From Candidatus Bathyarchaeota archaeon (lineage in GTDB: Archaea > Thermoproteota > Bathyarchaeia > TCS64), in the NCBI GenBank assembly GCA_937877765.1, contig CALGBN010000562.1, forward strand, positions 1 through 6,239: 6,239 bases of DNA, written 5' to 3'. Below, in pieces: positions 1 to 4,851 of the stretch. Under the pieces are notes generated by a model. That model saw nothing but the letters and a program-made list of their open reading frames with translations. It had not been told where the DNA came from and did not search any database. Every line of letters begins with the position of its first letter. The first letter of the stretch is position 1. The position numbers were made by a program, and so were the translations under genes.

Positions 1-66
1 CAAGCAGAAGACGGCATACGAGATGTAGAGAGGTCTCGTGGGCTCGGAGATGTGTATAAGAGACAG
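1..66 (+). other. Untrimmed Illumina P7 / Nextera adapter (artefact)
   Basis: This stretch is a complete library adapter. Bases 1-24 are the Illumina P7 flow-cell sequence. Bases 25-32 (GTAGAGAG) fit an 8-base Nextera i7 index, matching my memory of index N707 in adapter orientation. Bases 33-66 are the Nextera read-2 adapter, ending in the 19-base Tn5 mosaic end at 48-66. It is synthetic DNA left on the contig end, not part of the organism. The join at 66/67 is where transposase cut the library fragment, so nothing can be inferred about what lies upstream of base 67 in the genome. Confidence 0.98.
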
Positions 67-79
67 GTATGATAATTAC

Positions 80-89
80 CTATATGATA
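80..89 (+). promoter_or_regulatory. Possible TATA-like element before the DUF47 gene
   Basis: An AT-rich TATATGATA stretch begins about 25 bases before the ATG at 106. In archaea a TATA box lies roughly 25 bases before the transcript start, so this spacing would give a leaderless or nearly leaderless mRNA. Against that, GGTG at 97-100 resembles a ribosome-binding site. Only 39 genomic bases precede the gene, and it could instead be an internal gene of a longer operon, so this is weak. Confidence 0.25.
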
Positions 90-105
90 ACCAACTGGTG
101 TTCAT

Positions 106-756
106 ATGGTATTTCCTATTGAATCTGAAGATAGAACAATGCGAAATCTTCTGATGCTATGTCAGGACAACGCAAGGCTTATTGTCGAGGCATTCAGAAA
201 AATTTTAGCAATTACTGACGCTCTAGTAAAGAAGGAGGGAATAGCAGCGAGTTATACCGATGATATTCAATCCATCATGAAAGAATCAAGCGATATCAAA
301 GCAACTCTAATAAAAGAACTCCACGAGATAGGCGGAGTACTGGTTAGCCGAGAAGACTTCTTCAGACTGATAAGCAGTTTCGGAGACATAATGGACCACA
401 TAAACAGCATAGGTCAACGTCTCTATGAGATGGAAAAAAGAGGATGGGAAATACCAGAGGGAATAGCCGAGCAATTAACAGAAGTCGCTGACCTTGCTTT
501 TGATAGCTTATTGAAGCTTCGTGAAGCAATGATGAGTCTTGGGTTTAACAGTGAAAAATCAATAGGATTCACTAAAGAGATCGATGAGATTGAGCGAAAG
601 GTAGACATGGTTCATGTTAAGGTTGAGATGGATATCATTGACAGCGGTGCTGGTGTAGCTACTATAATCATGCTCAAGGATACAGTAAACCAGATCGAGG
701 AACTAGTAGATACAGTACGAGATAGTTCCGATCTCATCCGAATAATCGCCCTTTAG
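106..756 (+). CDS. PhoU-like DUF47 family protein
   Basis: The 216-residue, almost entirely helical protein matches the DUF47 / PhoU-divergent family (TIGR00153 type), whose usual length is about 210-220. Visible family hallmarks are SREDFFRLISSFGDIMDHI at residues 81-99 and the C-terminal block IEELVDTVRDSSD at 197-209, which contains an E-x3-D motif (E198, D202) of the kind PhoU-fold proteins use to bind metal clusters. Relatives are cytoplasmic and often encoded next to Pit-type phosphate permeases, where they are thought to modulate transport; that role is inference here because the upstream neighbour is lost at the contig end. The ATG at 106 has GGTG five bases upstream; an in-frame ATG at 139 is an alternative. 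The stop codon touches the ribosome-binding site of endA, so the two genes probably share a transcript. Confidence 0.85.
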   Translation: MVFPIESEDRTMRNLLMLCQDNARLIVEAFRKILAITDALVKKEGIAASYTDDIQSIMKESSDIKATLIKELHEIGGVLVSREDFFRLISSFGDIMDHINSIGQRLYEMEKRGWEIPEGIAEQLTEVADLAFDSLLKLREAMMSLGFNSEKSIGFTKEIDEIERKVDMVHVKVEMDIIDSGAGVATIIMLKDTVNQIEELVDTVRDSSDLIRIIAL

Positions 757-761
757 GGTGA
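756..761 (+). promoter_or_regulatory. Shine-Dalgarno site deciding the endA TTG start
   Basis: GGGTGA begins on the last base of the DUF47 stop codon and ends seven bases before TTG at 769. It resembles the archaeal anti-SD complement GGTGA. It supports the unusual TTG start and suggests that ribosomes ending the DUF47 gene reinitiate on endA. Confidence 0.65.
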
Positions 762-768
762 ATCATTT

Positions 769-1311
769 TTGCCCAAGAAGCCTATAGCTGAACTTCTTGA
801 CGATAACAGGCTAATAATATGGGATATAGCTGATTCACACAGGTTGTACAATGATGGCTTCTATGGAAAGCCTCTTGGTGACCCACGTCCTAAGGAAGAC
901 TTTGATGACCCATTGCTACTTGACCCTGTGGAAGCATTGTACTTGGTTCAACAGAAAAAGATCAAGGTGCATAAGCAAAACAATAGCATTGGTATGAAAA
1001 AACTCAGAGAACTGGGTGAAAAGACATTCTCTCGATTCAATGAAAAATACAGAGTGTATTCTGATCTTAGAAAAAGAGGCTTTGTAGTCACCCCGGGGAT
1101 AAAGTATGGCTGTGATTTCGCGGTCTATGAGAGTGGCCCCGGCATTGATCATGCACCATATGTTGTTCAGATAATGGATTCTAAGGAAGAATTGAGTGCT
1201 TCTGAGATCGTTAAGGCGGGTCGTCTCGCTACGACTGTGCGTAAATCATTCATCCTCGCTATAATTAATGAGGATATAAGGTATCTTGAGTTCAACTGGT
1301 GGAAAGCCTAG
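769..1311 (+). CDS. endA: tRNA-intron (splicing) endonuclease EndA
   Basis: The 180-residue protein has the length and layout of the homotetrameric archaeal splicing endonuclease, which cuts introns out of precursor tRNA (and rRNA) at bulge-helix-bulge structures. The N-terminal domain carries LDPVEALYLVQQKKIKV (51-67), typical of the family. The C-terminal nuclease domain has the RKRGFVVTPGIKYGCDFAVY block (101-120). The catalytic triad is visible as Tyr120 (in FAVY), His128 (in DHAPY) and Lys159 (in TTVRKSF). The His-to-Lys distance of 31 equals that of the Methanocaldococcus jannaschii enzyme (H125, K156, from memory). The C-terminal Y-L-E-F-N-W-W-K tail is also typical. The start codon is TTG, supported by GGGTGA seven bases upstream. 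It lies 12 bases after the DUF47 gene, in the same direction. Its last 66 bases overlap, antisense, the annotated end of the zinc-ribbon gene. Confidence 0.95.
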   Translation: MPKKPIAELLDDNRLIIWDIADSHRLYNDGFYGKPLGDPRPKEDFDDPLLLDPVEALYLVQQKKIKVHKQNNSIGMKKLRELGEKTFSRFNEKYRVYSDLRKRGFVVTPGIKYGCDFAVYESGPGIDHAPYVVQIMDSKEELSASEIVKAGRLATTVRKSFILAIINEDIRYLEFNWWKA

Positions 1312-1449
1312 TTTTTTTTTGAGACGTTCTCCACATTTCCAGCATATCACTATACCTTCAGGTGCATCAAAGCCACATTTGGGACACGTATTTTCCTGAG
1401 CCTTCGGCTCATATATTTGAGGTTCGGGAAGAATTACCTGTGTACTCAT
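1246..1449 (-). CDS. Small zinc-ribbon protein, C-terminal end uncertain
   Basis: The 67-residue reading frame has a compact zinc ribbon with Cys22-x2-Cys25-x10-Cys36-x2-Cys39 (CPKCG ... CWKCG), followed by GERLKKK. Such mini zinc ribbons are common in archaea and have no fixed function; I do not recognise a specific family. The N-terminus is Pro/Glu-rich and probably flexible. The ATG at 1449 has no clear ribosome-binding site, so translation may be leaderless or coupled to nrdR, which ends 52 bases upstream on the same strand. The last ~21 residues (after the lysines) are read antisense to endA. They follow an A9 tract: one A fewer would give LKKN and a TAG stop at 1308-1310, right at the edge of endA. 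The true protein may therefore be about 47 residues, made by slippage or hidden by a length error. Confidence 0.65.
   Translation of the reverse strand: MSTQVILPEPQIYEPKAQENTCPKCGFDAPEGIVICWKCGERLKKKLGFPPVELKIPYILINYSEDE
1312..1320 (+). terminator. T9 run directly after endA, likely archaeal terminator
   Basis: Nine thymines follow the endA stop codon immediately. Archaeal RNA polymerases stop efficiently at such U-runs without needing a hairpin, so this probably ends the DUF47-endA transcript. On the opposite strand the same bases are an A9 tract inside the zinc-ribbon gene, encoding three lysines. Confidence 0.5.
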
Positions 1450-1501
1450 GATTTATTTAATGGTAAAAACTATTCAAAGTATTGTGGAAGCCTATTCCAT
1501 A

Positions 1502-1951
1502 TTATTGTTCTTTTTCCTCGTTCATGAGACGATGGAAATCCTCTGGCTCCGTGAAGTCTCTGTAGACTGATGCAAACCGCACATAAGCAACGTAATCCAG
1601 TTCACGAAGATGAGCAATAATCCTGTCACCAATCTCCTTTGTAGTTACCTCGTCGCGTCCTTCAGCAAGTATTTCTTGTCTTACGTTCTCAGCAATATCC
1701 TTGATTTGTTCTAGAGATACTGGGCGTTTTTCACAGGCTTTCTGAAGTCCTTTGATTATCTTGTCTGGGTTGAATCTTTCGAGACGTCCATCCTTTTTCT
1801 TGACCATTAGCTCGATCTCTTCAATATACTCGTAGGTGGTCATTCGTTTTCCACAGGCTAAACACTCCTTTCTTCTGCGAACCATGTTGTTGGGTGAGTC
1901 TCTTGTCTCTAGGGTTCGTAGGTTTTCAGCGCCGCAGAAGGGACATCTCAT
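1502..1951 (-). CDS. nrdR: NrdR, ribonucleotide reductase transcriptional repressor
   Basis: The 149-residue protein matches NrdR across its full usual length (about 150). NrdR is a dATP/ATP-sensing repressor that binds paired 16-base boxes in front of ribonucleotide reductase genes. Residues 1-41 form the zinc ribbon: Cys3-x2-Cys6 in MRCPFCG and Cys30-x2-Cys33 in KECLACGKR, with the basic VRRRKEC segment and TTYE that follow in all NrdRs. Residues ~47-137 are the ATP-cone: VKKKDGRLERFNPDKIIKGL and QKACEKRPV are near-canonical, and VAYVRFASVYRDF (121-133) is the diagnostic C-terminal block. Small deviations are LETR where VxDSR is usual, and RMTTYE for RFTTYE. ATG at 1951 has AGGTG six bases upstream. 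It is divergent from the TrmB-type gene and is followed on the same strand by the zinc-ribbon gene. NrdR is nearly universal in bacteria but patchy in archaea. No ribonucleotide reductase gene is in the window. Confidence 0.95.
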   Translation of the reverse strand: MRCPFCGAENLRTLETRDSPNNMVRRRKECLACGKRMTTYEYIEEIELMVKKKDGRLERFNPDKIIKGLQKACEKRPVSLEQIKDIAENVRQEILAEGRDEVTTKEIGDRIIAHLRELDYVAYVRFASVYRDFTEPEDFHRLMNEEKEQ

Positions 1952-1957
1952 GTTCTA

Positions 1958-1962
1958 CACCT
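1958..1962 (-). promoter_or_regulatory. Ribosome-binding site of nrdR
   Basis: Read on the minus strand this is AGGTG, six bases before the nrdR ATG. It fits the archaeal 16S tail complement and supports that start over any downstream Met. Confidence 0.6.
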
Positions 1963-1986
1963 TGTTCTGTGAGTATCAGGGTAATG

Positions 1987-1995
1987 TTATATAAA
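1987..1995 (-). promoter_or_regulatory. Candidate TATA box of nrdR
   Basis: On the minus strand the bases read TTTATATAA, a good archaeal TATA box. It lies about 40 bases before the nrdR ATG, which puts transcription start near 1965 and leaves a short leader holding the AGGTG ribosome-binding site. A partial NrdR-box-like sequence abuts it on the upstream side. Confidence 0.5.
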
Positions 1996-2010
1996 GTATA
2001 AATATTGTGT
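1995..2010. promoter_or_regulatory. Partial NrdR-box-like site (possible autoregulation)
   Basis: Compared with the remembered bacterial NrdR-box consensus ACACWATATWTTGTGT, this 16-mer matches 12 of 16 positions. The right half (ATATTGTGT) is perfect and the left half poor. It sits next to the nrdR TATA box, where a repressor would block transcription factor binding. NrdR boxes normally occur in pairs. The only nearby second core is a weak AATATA at 2033-2038, 34 bases away. Chance AT-richness could produce this. Confidence 0.25.
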
Positions 2011-2050
2011 AAAAAGTTGGGTTAATACTAGCAATATAGAGATTATACAT

Positions 2051-2091
2051 GTTTTTTCTACATCATTTTACGGCGTTGAATGTGAAAAAAC
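2051..2091. repeat. Inverted repeat with T6/A6 arms, possible hairpin
   Basis: GTTTTTTC (2051-2058) is the exact reverse complement of GAAAAAAC (2084-2091). After a one-base bulge at 2059 the pairing continues with ACAT (2060-2063) and ATGT (2080-2083), giving 12 pairs around a 16-base loop. It could be a bidirectional terminator-like structure, a protein-binding site, or part of a small RNA. The location between divergent promoters makes a gene-end terminator unlikely. Confidence 0.45.
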
Positions 2092-2155
2092 CTATATACA
2101 AACCATTAAACCAAGAGAAACCTCTGATTCCCTTGTCGAGACTCCTAGTGAGGAG

Positions 2156-2195
2156 AGAATATGGATGGGTAATCTAGATTATTAGTCCAGATTCT
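2156..2195. promoter_or_regulatory. 40-base interrupted palindrome, candidate operator
   Basis: The centre TAATCTAGATTA (2170-2181) is a perfect 12-base palindrome. Symmetric outer arms TGGA/TCCA (2162-2165 with 2186-2189) and AGAAT/ATTCT (2156-2160 with 2191-2195) extend it, so 15 of 20 half-site positions are symmetric about 2175.5. It ends at the TATA box of the TrmB-type gene, covering the TFB-recognition zone. A dimeric or tetrameric winged-helix regulator such as the adjacent gene product would be a natural binder. That link is inference. Confidence 0.55.
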
Positions 2196-2203
2196 TTATA
2201 CAT
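2195..2203 (+). promoter_or_regulatory. TATA box of the TrmB-family gene
   Basis: TTTATACAT lies 33-41 bases before the ATG at 2236. The usual 25-base spacing puts the transcript start around 2224-2230, giving a leader of about ten bases or less. This agrees with the lack of a Shine-Dalgarno sequence before the ATG. Confidence 0.5.
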
Positions 2204-2220
2204 ATTTTTGATGGGTATTT

Positions 2221-2232
2221 GTTCGGCTGAAC
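2221..2232. promoter_or_regulatory. Short inverted repeat at the predicted transcript start
   Basis: GTTCGGCTGAAC is symmetric at 10 of 12 positions (GTTC ... GAAC). It falls at the predicted transcription start of the regulator gene, where a bound repressor would block polymerase. It may be an operator or a chance match. Confidence 0.3.
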
Positions 2233-2235
2233 AAA

Positions 2236-3144
2236 ATGCAGGTTGGACAAATCGCAATCGAGAAAGACTCTAAGAAAAAGAGCGAATTAATGGATGATGA
2301 ACTAGATCTTCTACCCATCTTCACAAAGACAACAAATAGAACTCGTATCCCAAGCGAGACCCTTGAACACATCGACGCACTGAAGAACATCGATCAAGCT
2401 CTAAGCAGATTCAAACTCAACAAAAACGAGATAAGGGTCTATCTATACCTTGCACGATTCGGAGCACATAAGGCTCAGAGCATCGCAGAGGCACTAGGTG
2501 TCCACAGAACAGAGGCATACAAGATCCTAAGAAGACTCGAAGAACAGGGCCTCATCACACGGGTTATGGAGCGTCCTATGAAGTTCCTTGCGGTACCTTT
2601 TGCGACTGTGCTTGACAACCTCATCGAGGAACGCCGACAGAAAGTATATCAGATGGAGCAGCATAAAGCAGAGCTTCTGAAAATGTGGGCTAGTCTCCCA
2701 GAGCCTGAGTCAGTGAATAAACGTAAAGAGACATTCCAAGTGCTTGAGGGCAAGAAGCATATCAGCGTACGTCTCTCAGAGCTTCTTGAGAACGCTGAAA
2801 GCGAGTTCCATATGATCATAAGCGATGAGAACCTCATCTGGCTCTACAATACGCCTTTCCTGGATAACGTGCAAGATAAGTCAGAAGAGAAAGGAATAAC
2901 CACCCGACTAATGACCAACTACAGCCCAACAAGCAGCTACGTGCTTGAGGAGATGGAGATCGGTGAAGGTGACTTTGCTTACTTGAAGAAGGAAAAGATA
3001 CCGGGTTTCTTCATGAATGATAAGGGTGAGATGATACTCTTCATGGGAAATGACCAGAACAACGTAACAGGCATGTGGACAAACTACGAGACCTTGGTCG
3101 AGAGCTATAGAATCCTGTTCAGTCTTCTCTGGAAAAAGAAGTGA
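2236..3144 (+). CDS. TrmB-family transcriptional regulator
   Basis: This 302-residue cytoplasmic protein has the TrmB-like plan. A variable, charged N-terminal extension (1-50) is followed by a winged helix-turn-helix at about 53-120: LNKNEIRVYLYLARFG, then AQSIAEALGVHRTEAYKILRRL as recognition region, and EEQGLITRVMERPMKFLAV as the wing. A helical linker with coiled-coil character runs from about 123 to 153. An alpha/beta C-terminal effector domain (165-300) resembles the PLD-like sensing domains of TrmB relatives. TrmB proteins usually control sugar uptake or central metabolism by sensing sugars, but this ligand cannot be read from sequence. No ribosome-binding site precedes ATG 2236. The TATA box at 2195-2203 fits a near-leaderless message from that codon; ATG 2290 is an alternative. 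It is divergent from nrdR, and the palindromes in front of it suggest autoregulation. It converges on a membrane protein gene one base away. Confidence 0.85.
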   Translation: MQVGQIAIEKDSKKKSELMDDELDLLPIFTKTTNRTRIPSETLEHIDALKNIDQALSRFKLNKNEIRVYLYLARFGAHKAQSIAEALGVHRTEAYKILRRLEEQGLITRVMERPMKFLAVPFATVLDNLIEERRQKVYQMEQHKAELLKMWASLPEPESVNKRKETFQVLEGKKHISVRLSELLENAESEFHMIISDENLIWLYNTPFLDNVQDKSEEKGITTRLMTNYSPTSSYVLEEMEIGEGDFAYLKKEKIPGFFMNDKGEMILFMGNDQNNVTGMWTNYETLVESYRILFSLLWKKK

Positions 3145-3145
3145 T

Positions 3146-3463
3146 CTATCCCAGTATCTGAGTAAAGTTCCAGACTGATACACCCAGTTTTAACAACCCA
3201 GCAAACAAAGGCATCCAGAATAATTGTTTTGGCATCTTTTCATCAGTAATCCGATTTACTAGAAAAGGTACCGTGAAACAGATGAACACTAGGATGAAAT
3301 CGGTTTGAATCCATGAACCAGTGCTCATTAATGTCTGGGCTATTCGATTTCCCTCCACTAATCCATGGGATAATCCAAGTCTTGTTGAGAACCAGTCACC
3401 TAGTGCTCCAATTAATAATGCATAGAAGGCCTTGTTTTGGAGGTTATTTGCTGGTCTCAACAT
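3146..3463 (-). CDS. Three-helix membrane protein, DUF5658-like
   Basis: The 105-residue protein has three predicted membrane segments at about 12-30, 54-71 and 82-102, with short polar loops. Residues 19-39 contain the pattern GALGDWFSTRLGL ... GLVEGNR, i.e. Asp23-x2-Ser-Thr, Gly34 and Glu37-x-Asn39. This resembles the D-x2-S/T-T ... G-x2-E-x-N signature of the DUF5658 family of small archaeal and bacterial membrane proteins with no known function. Asp23 and Glu37/Asn39 within or near the first helix suggest a functional polar site. The ATG at 3463 has no obvious ribosome-binding site; a TATA-like box lies at 3491-3501. Its stop codon is one base from the stop of the TrmB-type gene, so the two are tail-to-tail. 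It lies 82 bases downstream of the arlF-like gene on the same strand and may or may not be read together with it. Confidence 0.6.
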   Translation of the reverse strand: MLRPANNLQNKAFYALLIGALGDWFSTRLGLSHGLVEGNRIAQTLMSTGSWIQTDFILVFICFTVPFLVNRITDEKMPKQLFWMPLFAGLLKLGVSVWNFTQILG

Positions 3464-3490
3464 ATAGAGCGATAATATAGATCAAGACTC

Positions 3491-3501
3491 TATAATTTAA
3501 A
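3491..3501 (-). promoter_or_regulatory. Possible TATA box of the small membrane protein gene
   Basis: The minus strand reads TTTAAATTATA, 28 bases and more before the ATG at 3463. That is the right distance for a leaderless transcript. The surrounding 3464-3545 is AT-rich throughout, so specificity is low. Confidence 0.3.
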
Positions 3502-3545
3502 GTAGATCAGTATTAAGTAACTAAAATATTGATGACTATAAATGA

Positions 3546-4301
3546 TTACTCTATACGCCAGTAGAAAACAATATCTGATGTAGGATTATTAGAAAGATGA
3601 ATCTCAAAACTATCAGAATCCAAAGCTTCAACCCAGAACTCCGTATTCAATTCACTGCCCGGTGTCACCTGAACAGTCTTAGGCATCCTATCCAAGAAAT
3701 GCGATACAACAACACTTCTTGTACCCCTAGAGATAGTAGTTGAACCAAGATCATACTCCTTTGTAAATGAACAATGAGCCTGAATACCCACGGGTGTAAT
3801 CATGGTCAAATAATCGAAACTAGACGCAACAACATCGAGGCTAACCTCAATCTCAAGTATTTCCTCCGGGTCCCATCCTCCGCGTAAATCTCCTGTAAGG
3901 TCTATTGGATTGATGAGATCCTGTTGCTCGTTTCTGAAGTACACGTTGTTTATTTTCCAATAGTCATCCGCTGTGCTTGTTTGATCAAAGATTATCCACT
4001 CAGTCTGGTCTTTTGTACCATCGTTATAAGATAAGATCATGTCAATGGTATTGAAATCATTTAGCATGATGCTTGTACTACCGATATTGGTTACATTGAT
4101 GCGAATTGTTGATGAATCAACCTTGTCCCATGCTCCAAACTCGACTCGCTCACTGAGAACAAGATCAGTCTGATCAGCTTGATTCGTTATCGCCTGAGAT
4201 AATGTCCCAAAACTGGAGACTGTTGACATTATCAGTATAGAGACACCTGCCACAAACATTATCGCCGTAAAGGCTGTTGCGATAACAGTTGACTGCCCCA
4301 T
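3546..4301 (-). CDS. arlF: ArlF-like archaellum stator / periplasmic protein
   Basis: The protein begins MGQSTVIATAFTAIMFVAG: one N-terminal membrane helix (about 6-28) with no signal-peptidase site, followed by a long beta-rich outer domain. This is the ArlF layout. In studied archaea ArlF binds the S-layer and, with ArlG, anchors the motor as a stator. Conserved-looking features are the polar helix after the membrane segment (LSQAITNQADQTDLVLSERVEF) and the RINVTNIGST stretch near residue 70, the usual N-x-G turn of archaellin-like beta-sandwiches. At 251 residues it is clearly longer than typical ArlF (about 130-170), the extra length being C-terminal (from about 160). Start ATG 4301 has GGAG six bases upstream, lying inside the end of the upstream arlG-like gene, whose stop codon is one base away; the two are probably translationally coupled. 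The F/G assignment rests on N-terminal resemblance and could be swapped. Confidence 0.7.
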   Translation of the reverse strand: MGQSTVIATAFTAIMFVAGVSILIMSTVSSFGTLSQAITNQADQTDLVLSERVEFGAWDKVDSSTIRINVTNIGSTSIMLNDFNTIDMILSYNDGTKDQTEWIIFDQTSTADDYWKINNVYFRNEQQDLINPIDLTGDLRGGWDPEEILEIEVSLDVVASSFDYLTMITPVGIQAHCSFTKEYDLGSTTISRGTRSVVVSHFLDRMPKTVQVTPGSELNTEFWVEALDSDSFEIHLSNNPTSDIVFYWRIE

Positions 4302-4302
4302 A

Positions 4303-4785
4303 TCAATCTCCTATTGTGAATATTACTTCATCCTTGATCCCGTTATGAGTGATAAACGAGAAATAATAGTCACCTTTGCTGAAAGCAGAGGCGGCTGTAA
4401 CAGTTATTTCAATAGTCTCGCTTCCCTGCCAGTTATTATCTGATCCACCTAAGATCGTGAACTTCCAGCCTGCACCTGATTCACTGTATACCTGATAGTC
4501 AAAGTTTCCGAATTCTCCGAAGAGTACGTCACCTTCCTTGATGTTCGCTGAAGGTATTATGCTTGAACCTGTGTTTTTTATCCAAACCTTAACCGTTGTA
4601 TCAGAGGTATTAACAGCTTTCAGTACGACGACCTCGGTCTCCATTTTATCGCTCAACTTTTCACTCATCGCGATAGAGCCTTGCTGAAGCCCTCCAATGC
4701 TGGATAAGAATACTTGGCTTATGGTCGCAGCTGCGATTACAACTGCAACTAGTATTATTCCATCCGAAACTACTGACTGTGCCAT
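4303..4785 (-). CDS. arlG: ArlG-like archaellum stator filament protein
   Basis: The protein (160 residues from the chosen start) opens MAQSVVSDGIILVAVVIAAA, one membrane helix at about 7-29 beginning almost at the N-terminus, then a Ser/Gln-rich polar linker helix and a beta-sandwich. This is the ArlG arrangement. ArlG forms short filaments capped by ArlF in the pseudo-periplasm and is part of the archaellum stator. The VKVWIKNTGSS stretch (65-75) is the N-x-G turn typical of archaellin-like domains. An in-frame ATG six codons upstream (4803) would add MILVLA. Neither start has a ribosome-binding site, and the shorter N-terminus looks more like the family, so I chose 4785. The gene lies in a 66-base gap after the X gene and is followed at once by the arlF-like gene. 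Confidence 0.7.
   Translation of the reverse strand: MAQSVVSDGIILVAVVIAAATISQVFLSSIGGLQQGSIAMSEKLSDKMETEVVVLKAVNTSDTTVKVWIKNTGSSIIPSANIKEGDVLFGEFGNFDYQVYSESGAGWKFTILGGSDNNWQGSETIEITVTAASAFSKGDYYFSFITHNGIKDEVIFTIGD
4308..4311 (-). promoter_or_regulatory. Ribosome-binding site of the arlF-like gene
   Basis: The minus strand reads GGAG six bases before the ATG at 4301, within the last codons of the arlG-like gene. It fixes the start and implies coupled translation. Confidence 0.6.
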
Positions 4786-4851
4786 GGCTAGCACAAGAAT
4801 CATTTTTGTATTTAGATAGATTATGAAGAGAAATTATGTAACACTGACACC

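Larger units (their letters stand above)
1952..2235. other. Divergent nrdR / TrmB-gene intergenic region
   Basis: These 284 bases separate two divergently transcribed regulators and contain no convincing gene. They hold the nrdR promoter and ribosome-binding site (1958-1995), a partial NrdR-box-like site (1995-2010), a 12-pair inverted repeat with T6/A6 arms (2051-2091), a small 5-pair inverted repeat CTCCT/AGGAG (2142-2155), a 40-base interrupted palindrome (2156-2195), a TATA box (2195-2203) and a short inverted repeat at the likely transcript start (2221-2232). I saw no tRNA-like fold. A box C/D guide RNA is not convincing. Confidence 0.6.

Noticed and set aside
48..66. Tn5 mosaic end, suggesting a transposon
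   Set aside because: It is part of a complete Nextera adapter joined to P7 and index sequence, so it is library chemistry and not a genomic mobile element.
916..1152. Minus-strand reading frame inside endA
   Set aside because: It has no recognisable domain or upstream signal and lies wholly opposite the clearly conserved endonuclease.
2142..2155. CTCCT/AGGAG stem with a four-base loop as terminator or RNA element
   Set aside because: Only five pairs, no following T-run, and expected by chance in a region of this size.
2091..2180. Possible small RNA driven by the CCTATATACA element at 2091-2100
   Set aside because: No box C/D, H/ACA or tRNA-like structure could be made out downstream, and the AT-rich context makes a TATA match uninformative.
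2908..3183. Minus-strand reading frame across the end of the TrmB-type gene and the membrane protein gene
   Set aside because: It overlaps two better-supported genes and shows no family features.
3464..3545. A terminator or small gene between arlF and the DUF5658-like gene
   Set aside because: The stretch is AT-rich with no strong T-run directly after the arlF stop and no open frame of note; only a weak TATA-like box was kept.
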